From assembly GCA_900539345.1 (NCBI GenBank), contig UQBS01000058.1:1-18838 (forward strand): a stretch of 18,838 bases of DNA, written 5' to 3'. A program made the position numbers and the translations under genes. Below are positions 8,213-14,341 of the stretch, one piece after another (position 1 is the first letter of the stretch; the number at the start of each line of letters is the position of its first letter). This DNA comes from an uncultured Coriobacteriaceae bacterium (GTDB lineage: Bacteria > Actinomycetota > Coriobacteriia > Coriobacteriales > UMGS124). The notes under the pieces are model-generated. The model was not told where the DNA came from. It saw only the letters and a program-made list of their open reading frames with translations, and did no database searches.

Positions 8213-8276
8213 GCCACCTATAGTGGACTTCAGGGTCATTTGCCGATAGGTGCATTTAGAATGGACTTCAAAGTCC
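8213..8276 (-). promoter_or_regulatory. Operator-like repeats upstream of the FMN/FAD reductase
   Basis: Two copies of TGGACTTCA lie 38 bp apart on the plus strand (8224-8232 and 8262-8270). The second is part of an inverted repeat GGACTT-CA-AAGTCC (8263-8276) and the first of a weaker version (8225-8237). Between and beside them CACCTAT (8215-8221) is inverted as ATAGGTG (8246-8252); each is one base off the NarL-type heptamer TACYYMT. The cluster is 135-200 bp before the reductase start, a fitting place for LuxR no. 3 to bind. No convincing -35/-10 pair was found. Confidence 0.4.
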
Positions 8277-8314
8277 CTGGTAGATGGTGTCAAGCGACAT
8301 GACCCAAAGGAGGT

Positions 8315-8367
8315 CCCCCTACAAATGCAGGGTTGCTCGCGAACGGCAAGATTCGCTTTGCAGGGGG
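8315..8367 (-). other. Stem-loop between LuxR no. 3 and the FMN/FAD reductase
   Basis: On the minus strand CCCCCTGCAAA (8357-8367) pairs with TTTGTAGGGGG (8315-8325) through 11 positions, one a G-U wobble that would be a C/A mismatch on the other strand. A GCGAA/TTCGC hairpin (8352-8356 with 8339-8343) stacks inside. No U tract follows, so it is not a classic terminator. The rest of 8277-8460 shows nothing I can support as a gene. Confidence 0.35.
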
Positions 8368-8460
8368 CGAAAAATGCACGTGCGCGAGCCGGTTTTTGCC
8401 CGCCTGCAGACCCAGCAAGGCCCTCGCAAAATGTCAAGCACAAGAACGCAGGGGCGGCCC

Positions 8461-9879
8461 CTACACGTTGCAGCGGTTCTCGACAAGGTCGATAAGCTCT
8501 TGTTGCGAGTGCACATCGAGCTTGCGGTAGATGCGTTTGACATGAGTTTTCACGGTGTTGTACGACAACGTGAGTTCATCGCGGATGTGATAACCGTTGT
8601 GCCCACGCGCAAGCATCCCGAACACCTCGCGTTCGCGCTCGGTAAGACCGCACTCGCCGGCAAGGGCGTCACAGGCGCGCTCGATGAGCGCATCGCGATC
8701 GGGCGGCATGTCAACCGGAACAGGGAGTTCCTCAACGGGCTCCACACCTTGAATCGTGTCGGCAAAGGTAAAGCCACGCAGGCCAAAAATCACATAGGCA
8801 AAGAGAGCGAGGACCACAACGCTCGTGACAAGCGATGCCCCATCGGGATGCGTGGCAAGCAAAGCGTTGCAAAGGTGCCCCAGGTCGGCGCCGAGAAACG
8901 TTCCTGCGCTGCCAACAATCGCCCCACAGGCAAGCACCGCCAGGCTGCCGGCCATGTTGCGCGCACATAGGGCCGCCATGACCGTCCAGGACAAGACCTT
9001 GAAGCACGAGTTTCCGGCATACAGCAACCCGTTTGCCGCGCTGGGAGCCACGTTGAGCGGGGCAAGCAGGAACCCTGCAACCACAAGAAGCGCCGCTACG
9101 GCAAAGAGCGCGTCGTCGTGGCCCCCTTTTCCGTCGGGAGCCAGTACAAACCATGCGACGGCGGCCAGCAGCACGCAGAGACTGAGATAGCTTGAAACAG
9201 GCGTGAACTGGGAGATGCGCAACGACAAGGCGAATCCAAACGCGGCGGAAAAAATGAACATGAGGATGTACAACTGATGTCCGAGCGACAAAAACGACCG
9301 GGGACTCGCCAACGCAAGCTGTTCAAGCGCTTTGCCCTTAATAGACTCACGCCACACGGGGGTCACCTCGCGCCACAGAAGCAAAAGGACCGACAAGGTG
9401 ATAACGGCATCGATAACGACTGACGCACAAAACGACGGGGCAGGCGACACCGTCGTGACAAGCGTTGCCACGAGCACGGCGCATGCCACACCGATAGAGG
9501 TGCGCTGGGGAGAGTCAGCATGGGCAAATGCGATGCCCATGAGATAGTGATTGGCCGTACCGGCCAAAGACAACAACATGAGGCCCATAGTCACCGCTGT
9601 AGGACTTCCCGGCACACAAAGAAGAAGCCCGGCTCCCACCGCTGCACAGGCAAATGCAATGGGCGGCACCACGCGCACCTTGATAAAGTCGGGGTGGCGC
9701 AAGGCAGAAAGCAGTACAGCGAGCCCCACCACAATGCCCACCAGAGTCTGGAATTCGCGAGCCAAAGGAAAGGTTCCACTCGTCACCGGGAAGATGCCAT
9801 TGTTGAGAAGCCAGACTTGATAGGTCTCCAGCGCAAGTGCCAGACTTGGCAACCCCACTAAACGCAGCGCGTATTTCAT
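8461..9879 (-). CDS. Membrane-bound LuxR-family transcriptional regulator (no. 3)
   Basis: The 472-residue protein has about twelve membrane segments over residues 5-375 and a LuxR helix-turn-helix at about 412-465 (LTEREREVF to KLDVHSQQELIDLV). It is the same length and architecture as LuxR no. 1. I prefer the ATG at 9879 because a run of six G's ends 6 nt upstream of it. An ATG at 9885 is in frame but directly abuts that G run. A longer open frame up to 10164 would overlap the divergent reductase gene and is unlikely. It sits between two Tat-exported FAD reductases, one downstream on the same strand and one divergent, so it may control one or both in response to their substrate (inference). 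Confidence 0.9.
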   Translation of the reverse strand: MKYALRLVGLPSLALALETYQVWLLNNGIFPVTSGTFPLAREFQTLVGIVVGLAVLLSALRHPDFIKVRVVPPIAFACAAVGAGLLLCVPGSPTAVTMGLMLLSLAGTANHYLMGIAFAHADSPQRTSIGVACAVLVATLVTTVSPAPSFCASVVIDAVITLSVLLLLWREVTPVWRESIKGKALEQLALASPRSFLSLGHQLYILMFIFSAAFGFALSLRISQFTPVSSYLSLCVLLAAVAWFVLAPDGKGGHDDALFAVAALLVVAGFLLAPLNVAPSAANGLLYAGNSCFKVLSWTVMAALCARNMAGSLAVLACGAIVGSAGTFLGADLGHLCNALLATHPDGASLVTSVVVLALFAYVIFGLRGFTFADTIQGVEPVEELPVPVDMPPDRDALIERACDALAGECGLTEREREVFGMLARGHNGYHIRDELTLSYNTVKTHVKRIYRKLDVHSQQELIDLVENRCNV

Positions 9880-9908
9880 ACTCATCCCCCCGCCGACAAT
9901 TTTCGGGC

Positions 9909-9947
9909 ATTCTACCACGGCAAATGCAAATGTACCCCTTGGTGGGT
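9909..9947 (-). promoter_or_regulatory. Candidate promoter and operator in the LuxR no. 3 / reductase divergent gap
   Basis: The minus strand reads TAGAAT at 9909-9914 (5 of 6 to a -10 box), about 30 nt before the start of LuxR no. 3. The -35 position is taken by the motif TACCCCTTGGTGGGT (plus strand, 9933-9947), whose ACCCC-N4-TGGGT arms have the spacing of a NarL-type 7-2-7 site. Nothing certain was found for the divergent reductase, whose start is 110 bp away. Confidence 0.4.
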
Positions 9948-10057
9948 GACTACGGGGGACCTCGCGGTGCCTATGGTTTGGAAATAGCCGGCGGGGCAGG
10001 GGAAGCGCCTGGCCGGATATCAAATGTTCGTACAGATGTGAGAAAGGGATCGCAATT

Positions 10058-11785
10058 ATGGAACTCACCCGCAGGAACTTTGTCGCAAGTGCCGCCGCAG
10101 CAACCGCCGCCATGGGCATTGCCGGCACCGCCATGGCAGACGAGAGCGCCTCTTCCGCCGACACCCAGAGCTACTCCCAGACCCACGAGCCGCCCACGTG
10201 GGGCGTCGAGCACATGGCCGACATCGACTGGCTCGGCACCGCGCCCGAAATCGCCGATGCCGATATCGTCGAGACCCGCGAGACCGACCTGCTCATCATT
10301 GGCGGTGGCAACGCCGGCATGGTTGCCGCTGCCACGGCATCTGACCTCGGCCTCAACTTCGAGATCTGCGAGAAGACCGGTCTTCTGGGCACCACGCGCA
10401 ACTGGTACGGCGTGTGCAACTCCACGCAGTGCAAGGAAGCCGGCAAGGAAGCCGACCCCATGTTCATGCTCAACGAGCTCACCCGTTATGCCAACGGCAA
10501 GGTGAACCAGAAGGTCATCAAGAACTGGATCGACAACTCCGCCGAGATGAGCGACTGGCTCGTCAACATCATGGACGGCTACGGATTCGACGTTTACTTC
10601 GAGACCAACACCGGCAACGAGCAGGGTGCCGGCGGCTGCCACTACTTCTGCGCGCCCACGCAGCACAACTTTAACGCCCGTGAGGACCAGCCCGAAGAGT
10701 ACCAGAAGAAGAGCCGCAACGAGCTGCTCGAGGACTACATCGGCAAGGCCGGCCACGCCATCAATTACGAGTACGACCTCGCCAAGCTCGTCCGCGACGG
10801 CGACGGCCCCGTGACGGGCGCCATCTTCTCCACCAAGGACGGCTACATCCAGATCAACGCCAAGAACGTCCTGCTCACCACGGGCGGCTACGCAGGCAAC
10901 TATGAAATGCTCGAGGCCCTGAACCCCCTGCTCGTACGCTGCACCACTGCCCAGGGTGGCTGGACTTTCGACACCGGCATGGGCATCAAGGCCGCCATGT
11001 GGGTCGGCGCAGAGAAGGACGTTGAACCCGCCGGCATGATTTGGGACCGCGGCGTGACCGAGCCCGGCACGCCCTGCGGCTTCGTGCGTGACGAGGAGAC
11101 TGGCGGCTGGAAGTTCCCCCATGAGGGCCAGTTCAACCCCGCTTCCCAGCCCTTCCTGCGCGTGAACGCCGAGGGCGAGCGCTTCATGAACGAGTCCGGC
11201 CCCTACGACTGGAACGTGTACTGCTCCAGCCAGCAGACCTACGGCACGTGGAACACCGTGTGGGACGCCAACTTCTGCGACGACGTCGTCAAGTTTGACA
11301 AGCTGGGCTGCGCCAGCCTCACCATCATCATGCGCGACATGTTCATGCAGGAAGGCGGTGTGTTCGACCAGATGGCAGAGGAGGGCACCCTCGTCAAGGC
11401 CGACACGCTCGAGGAGCTCGCCGAGGGCCTGAACATCCCCGTTGACACGTTCCTCGCCACGGTGGAGCGCTACAACGAGATTGCCGAGAGCGGCGTCGAC
11501 GAGGACTTCGGCAAGGAGGACTACCGTCTCTCCACGCTCAAGACCCCGCCGTTCTATGGCGTGACCTGCGGCGGCACCATCCTGTGCACCGGCGACGGCA
11601 TCAAGATCAACGAGCACATGCAGGTGAAGGACACCCAGAACAAGGTCATCGAGGGCCTCTACGCCGCCGGTGACTGCTCGGGCAGCTTCTTCTCCGGCGT
11701 GTACCCCGAGCTCTTCCCGGGCCTTGCCTGCGGCCGCACGATGACCGAGGCACGCCAGGCCGTCAAGTTCATCGCCGGCGAGTAA
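10058..11785 (+). CDS. Tat-exported FAD-binding reductase without FMN or haem domain
   Basis: The 575-residue protein begins with a twin-arginine signal (TRRNFVAS at 4-11, Ala-rich core, likely cleavage near AMA-DE at about 26-28). One FAD-binding domain of the fumarate reductase/succinate dehydrogenase flavoprotein type follows, with IIGGGNAG at 80-87 and the C-terminal motif LYAAGDCSGSFFSG. The end (PELFPGLACGRTMTEA) differs from classic fumarate reductases and is like the many diverse reductases of Eggerthellaceae. It has no FMN-binding domain and no CxxCH, so electrons must come from a separate partner not seen here. The substrate is unknown. The ATG at 10058 has AGAAAGGG (10041-10048) 9 nt upstream. 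It is divergent from LuxR no. 3 across a gap of about 175 bp and has its own terminator. Confidence 0.9.
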   Translation: MELTRRNFVASAAAATAAMGIAGTAMADESASSADTQSYSQTHEPPTWGVEHMADIDWLGTAPEIADADIVETRETDLLIIGGGNAGMVAAATASDLGLNFEICEKTGLLGTTRNWYGVCNSTQCKEAGKEADPMFMLNELTRYANGKVNQKVIKNWIDNSAEMSDWLVNIMDGYGFDVYFETNTGNEQGAGGCHYFCAPTQHNFNAREDQPEEYQKKSRNELLEDYIGKAGHAINYEYDLAKLVRDGDGPVTGAIFSTKDGYIQINAKNVLLTTGGYAGNYEMLEALNPLLVRCTTAQGGWTFDTGMGIKAAMWVGAEKDVEPAGMIWDRGVTEPGTPCGFVRDEETGGWKFPHEGQFNPASQPFLRVNAEGERFMNESGPYDWNVYCSSQQTYGTWNTVWDANFCDDVVKFDKLGCASLTIIMRDMFMQEGGVFDQMAEEGTLVKADTLEELAEGLNIPVDTFLATVERYNEIAESGVDEDFGKEDYRLSTLKTPPFYGVTCGGTILCTGDGIKINEHMQVKDTQNKVIEGLYAAGDCSGSFFSGVYPELFPGLACGRTMTEARQAVKFIAGE

Positions 11786-11825
11786 GCAGACGCTCGGCGA
11801 GCTGACGCACCCATATCGCATCACC

Positions 11826-11863
11826 GAGGCCGTGCCTGCGCAACCGCAAGCACGGCCTCTTTT
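11826..11863 (+). terminator. Rho-independent terminator after the second FAD reductase
   Basis: A perfect 10-bp stem (11826-11835 with 11850-11859, 14-nt loop) is followed by TTTT and lies 41 nt after the stop codon. The reductase is therefore probably monocistronic. Confidence 0.88.
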
Positions 11864-11872
11864 GTGCGCCGA

Positions 11873-12030
11873 AGCCATCATCCACCGGAACGCGCTGCGG
11901 GATTCCATCCGGAACCATCATCTACGGAACACACCGCAGGCGCCCATCCAGAACCATCATCACGGGAACACGCCACAAGGCTCCTTTTGGAACCATCATC
12001 GCCGAAACGCGTCTCAGGGAGCTCGGTCTC
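11873..12030. repeat. Four imperfect tandem repeats of 39/40 bp
   Basis: The core CCATCAT recurs at 11875, 11915, 11954 and 11993, spacings of 40, 39 and 39 bp. It is followed each time by a related (C/G)GGAACRCRC-like block, with a degenerate fourth copy. The repeats lie between the reductase terminator and the XRE gene. They are too short and continuous to be CRISPR repeats and spacers. Copies 2-4 keep a reading frame, but copy 1 does not, so I regard them as non-coding. Confidence 0.6.
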
Positions 12031-12045
12031 GCGCGATAAGACTCC

Positions 12046-12064
12046 ATATCCCATTTTGGGATAT
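12046..12064. promoter_or_regulatory. Palindromic operator candidate before the XRE gene
   Basis: ATATCCCA (12046-12053) and TGGGATAT (12057-12064) form a perfect 8-bp inverted repeat with a TTT spacer, ending 28 bp before the ATG at 12093. This is the size and place expected for autoregulation by a small XRE repressor. The binding protein is inferred. Confidence 0.5.
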
Positions 12065-12092
12065 ATCCTTGCGGACAATAAAGTCCCGCCCT

Positions 12093-12356
12093 ATGGATAC
12101 GAATCTCAATCGCGCCGTCGGCGTTGAACTCAAAGCCATGCGTGGCGAAGCAAACATGACCCAGGACGCCGTTGCCAAGAAACTCGGCAAGCCCCAGTCC
12201 TACGTAAGCAAGCTCGAATCGGGCGAGCGCAGCTTGCGCCTGCCCGAGATATCCGACTATGCCGACGCGCTCAACATTCAGCTCGGCGACTTCATGCTGC
12301 GCGTGGACGTCTGCATCAAAGACTACCGACGGCTCAAGAAAGGGCCATTGGCGTAA
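12093..12356 (+). CDS. Small XRE-family helix-turn-helix regulator
   Basis: This 87-residue protein is almost only a Cro/C1-type helix-turn-helix (about residues 9-68), with the typical MTQDAVAKKLGKPQSYVSKLESGER stretch interrupted by no gap, and a short basic tail. It should bind DNA as a dimer, and the palindrome at 12046-12064 is a likely own operator. The ATG at 12093 starts the conserved part but has no ribosome-binding site. A TTG at 12069, preceded by GGGA, would add eight residues. The frame is open back to 11832 through the tandem repeats, but that stretch has no domain and overlaps a terminator. No toxin or phage gene lies beside it, so its target is unclear. Confidence 0.82.
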   Translation: MDTNLNRAVGVELKAMRGEANMTQDAVAKKLGKPQSYVSKLESGERSLRLPEISDYADALNIQLGDFMLRVDVCIKDYRRLKKGPLA

Positions 12357-12364
12357 GAAACCAG

Positions 12365-12419
12365 CGAGGCCTATCGCGCATTCATCCCCTGATGGCGCGC
12401 GATAGGCCTCGATTGTTCT
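12365..12419. terminator. Long hairpin terminator after the XRE gene
   Basis: A perfect 15-bp stem (12365-12379 with 12397-12411) has an inner CATC/GATG stem and is followed by ATTGTTCTC on the plus strand. It starts 8 nt after the XRE stop. The minus-strand tail is GGTTTCTT, so it may also stop transcripts arriving from the desulfoferrodoxin gene. Confidence 0.7.
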
Positions 12420-12431
12420 CCGTGCAATCAT

Positions 12432-12521
12432 TTAACATACATCCCAACAGGTGAGATGTATGTTATTTCAACAAAACACCAGTTGACGCATTTTTCAAAA
12501 ATCTGAAATGTATGTTATTTC
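12432..12521. repeat. Three AACATACAT-type elements in a convergent gap
   Basis: AACATACATC (12434-12443) and GATGTATGTT (12455-12464) form a 10-bp inverted repeat. The 14-bp string ATGTATGTTATTTC occurs at 12456-12469 and again at 12508-12521, 52 bp apart, about five helical turns. This AT-rich block is unlike its surroundings. It lies between two gene ends, where an operator is not expected. TTGACG at 12483 could be a -35 box, but no -10 fits. Confidence 0.55.
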
Positions 12522-12543
12522 CCGGCCCCACAGCTCCCAAGCG

Positions 12544-12915
12544 TCAGAACTCCGCCTTCCACAGCCCATGCAGGTTGCAATACGCGTACACCGTACCGTC
12601 CTGCGCGGGCGGGAACAATGCCGCAGGCTCATCGCCAGGCTTCAGATACCGAATGTCCACCCTGCCTGCAGTCGCAAGCGCAATCCACTCGATGTAGTGT
12701 TCCTCGGTCATCGGATGGGCGACCGAACCAACCTCAACGTGCAAGCCATCTGCCTGCACCTGAACCACGGGCACATGCTTCTCTACTGAAGCATCCACGG
12801 AGCCGGGCACAAGCAACTCCATTTTCTCGCCGCAGCACACCGGGTTCACTCCGGCGTCATGCACCATCATCACCAAGTTGCCGCAATGGTTGCACCGATA
12901 GAACTTCACTTCCAT
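12544..12915 (-). CDS. dfx: Desulfoferrodoxin (2Fe superoxide reductase)
   Basis: This cytoplasmic enzyme reduces superoxide to hydrogen peroxide without making oxygen, a defence typical of anaerobes. The 123-residue protein matches the usual length of about 125. The N-terminal desulforedoxin-like domain has all four iron ligands (C8, C11, C27, C28). The superoxide reductase domain has the active-site set H47, H67, H73, C113 and H116, with the catalytic E45-K46 next to H47 and the CNLHGLW signature. The ATG at 12915 has AGGGAG 7 nt upstream. Electrons normally come from rubredoxin, which is not in the window. It is probably transcribed alone, since dapA upstream has its own terminator. Confidence 0.95.
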   Translation of the reverse strand: MEVKFYRCNHCGNLVMMVHDAGVNPVCCGEKMELLVPGSVDASVEKHVPVVQVQADGLHVEVGSVAHPMTEEHYIEWIALATAGRVDIRYLKPGDEPAALFPPAQDGTVYAYCNLHGLWKAEF

Positions 12916-13039
12916 GCCAGGCTCCCTTCACTCAAGCGGACGTACTGTCCCGCCTTGTTTATCCCCGTGCGCACAGCATTCATGCAAGATGGAGCAACAT
13001 CGCGGCGTTTTGTCCTGCGCAAGAGTGACAGTCAGACCG

Positions 13040-13048
13040 CTTATAGCA
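13040..13048 (-). promoter_or_regulatory. Candidate extended -10 promoter of the desulfoferrodoxin gene
   Basis: The minus strand reads TGC-TATAAG at 13040-13048, an extended -10 box, about 120 nt before the start codon. The -35 region is poor, as is common with extended -10 promoters. The remaining 13049-13257 holds no certain gene. Confidence 0.35.
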
Positions 13049-13257
13049 CGGTGCATGGAACAGCCCGACGCTGTTGTATCCCACATAAAGGCGACTTGTC
13101 CTGTTGCCTAGACGATGTCGACTTCAACCTCGACCGGATGCTTCGGCAAAAGCGCGAGGCAAGCAATGAGATCAATCGAGGCGGTTGTCGCAACGACCAA
13201 CAAGCTTGAGTTTTGAAGCAGGACGACTCCCGTTGATGCCAAGACGCAGGCGCCCAT

Positions 13258-13291
13258 GAAGAAGGGGGCACTCGCACACGCGAGCACCCCC
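13258..13291 (-). terminator. Terminator after dapA
   Basis: On the minus strand GGGGG-UG-CUCGC, loop GUGU, GCGAG-UG-CCCCC forms a 12-bp stem with two G-U wobbles, followed by TTCTTC. The wobbles would be mismatches on the plus strand, so it belongs to the minus strand. It starts about 30 nt after the dapA stop. Confidence 0.75.
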
Positions 13292-13323
13292 ACTATCGGT
13301 TCATCTGGCTCTTTCAAGCAAGT

Positions 13324-14211
13324 CTACGCGATAATCCCCAGGTCGCGCATGCACCCGAGGAGACGCTCCTTGTGCGCGGGCTCCATGCAGGTGAGCGGCA
13401 GGCGCAGACTGTTCTCGCCGTAGCCCATCGCCGCCATGGCGGCCTTGACGGGGATGGGGTTGACCTCGCAGAAAAGCGCATCGATAAGCGGCAGGTACTT
13501 GAGCTGCAGCTCGCGTGCGCCAGCGACGTCGCCCTCAAGCATGCGGCGACACATCTCTACCGTCGCGGCGGGAGCCACGTTGGACAGGACGGAAATGACG
13601 CCCTTGCCGCCCAGCGCCATGATCGGCACGACCTGGTCGTCGTTGCCCGAGTAGATGTCGATCTTGTCGCCCGCAAGCGCGGCAATCTGCGCTACCTGCG
13701 AGATGTTGCCGCTCGCTTCCTTCACGGCGCAGATCATGGGATGCTCGGCAAGCTTGGCAACCGTGGCAGGCTGAATGTTGCAGCCCGTGCGACTAGGCAC
13801 GTTGTACAGCACGCAAGGCAAATCGGCGGCATCGGCCACAGCCGTAAAGGAGGCGACGAGACCGGCCTGCGTGGCCTTGTTGTAATACGGAGTCACCAGA
13901 AGGGCGGCATCTGCCCCCACCTGGGCTGCAAACTTCGTGAGGCCGATTGCCTCCTCGGTGCAGTTGGAACCCGTACCTGCGATAACGGGTACGCGATGGG
14001 CAACCTTCTCCACGCAGTAGCGAATGACCTCACGATGCTCCTCATGCGTGAGAGTCGGGCCCTCGCCGGTAGTACCCACGGTCACGATGGCGTCGATTCC
14101 CTGCTCAATCTGCCAATCGATGAGCGTGCCATACATGTCGTAATCGACTGCCCCGTTTTTGAAAGGCGTCACAATCGCCGTGGCCGCACCGGTAAAAATC
14201 GTCTTCTTCAT
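13324..14211 (-). CDS. dapA: 4-hydroxy-tetrahydrodipicolinate synthase
   Basis: The enzyme condenses pyruvate with aspartate semialdehyde, the first committed step of the lysine/diaminopimelate pathway, in the cytoplasm. The 295-residue TIM-barrel protein has full family length. The key residues are visible with an offset of +3 to the E. coli enzyme: T47 and T48 in GTTGEGPTL, Y110 in PYYNK, Y136 and R141 in YNVPSRTG, and the Schiff-base K164 in VKEASGN. The ATG at 14211 has GAAGGG about 10 nt upstream. A possible -10 box (TATCAT) lies at 14255-14260. No other lysine genes are adjacent, so it appears to be a single-gene unit. Confidence 0.95.
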   Translation of the reverse strand: MKKTIFTGAATAIVTPFKNGAVDYDMYGTLIDWQIEQGIDAIVTVGTTGEGPTLTHEEHREVIRYCVEKVAHRVPVIAGTGSNCTEEAIGLTKFAAQVGADAALLVTPYYNKATQAGLVASFTAVADAADLPCVLYNVPSRTGCNIQPATVAKLAEHPMICAVKEASGNISQVAQIAALAGDKIDIYSGNDDQVVPIMALGGKGVISVLSNVAPAATVEMCRRMLEGDVAGARELQLKYLPLIDALFCEVNPIPVKAAMAAMGYGENSLRLPLTCMEPAHKERLLGCMRDLGIIA

Positions 14212-14254
14212 ATTGCATCAGCCCTTCGGAAAGCCGTCGGCAAACATGGCCAAC

Positions 14255-14260
14255 ATGATA
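14255..14260 (-). promoter_or_regulatory. Candidate -10 box for dapA
   Basis: The minus strand reads TATCAT (5 of 6 to consensus), 44 nt before the dapA start codon. No good -35 box is seen at 16-18 bp spacing. The support is weak. Confidence 0.3.
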
Positions 14261-14341
14261 GGGAGGGCACGTTACCATTTTGTGTTCGCCTCGGCAATCG
14301 CAGCGAACGCACGGGATGTACCCGCAAACAGAGGCGTCGCC

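Noticed and set aside
6993..8249. Plus-strand frame antisense to the FMN/FAD reductase
   Set aside because: Valine- and alanine-rich shadow without a domain or ribosome-binding site.
9880..10164. N-terminal extension of LuxR no. 3
   Set aside because: It would cross the promoter gap and overlap the divergent reductase gene; its sequence has no membrane or regulator features.
9971..11908. Long open frame antisense to the second FAD reductase
   Set aside because: It is a GC-rich codon shadow of a clear reductase gene, with Val/Gly/Ala-rich low-information sequence and no domain.
11873..12030. CRISPR array
   Set aside because: The repeat units are diverged and adjoin each other without unique spacers, and no cas gene is present.
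11832..12092. Extension of the XRE gene through the tandem repeats
   Set aside because: It begins inside a terminator, the first repeat copy is out of register, and the XRE domain is complete without it.
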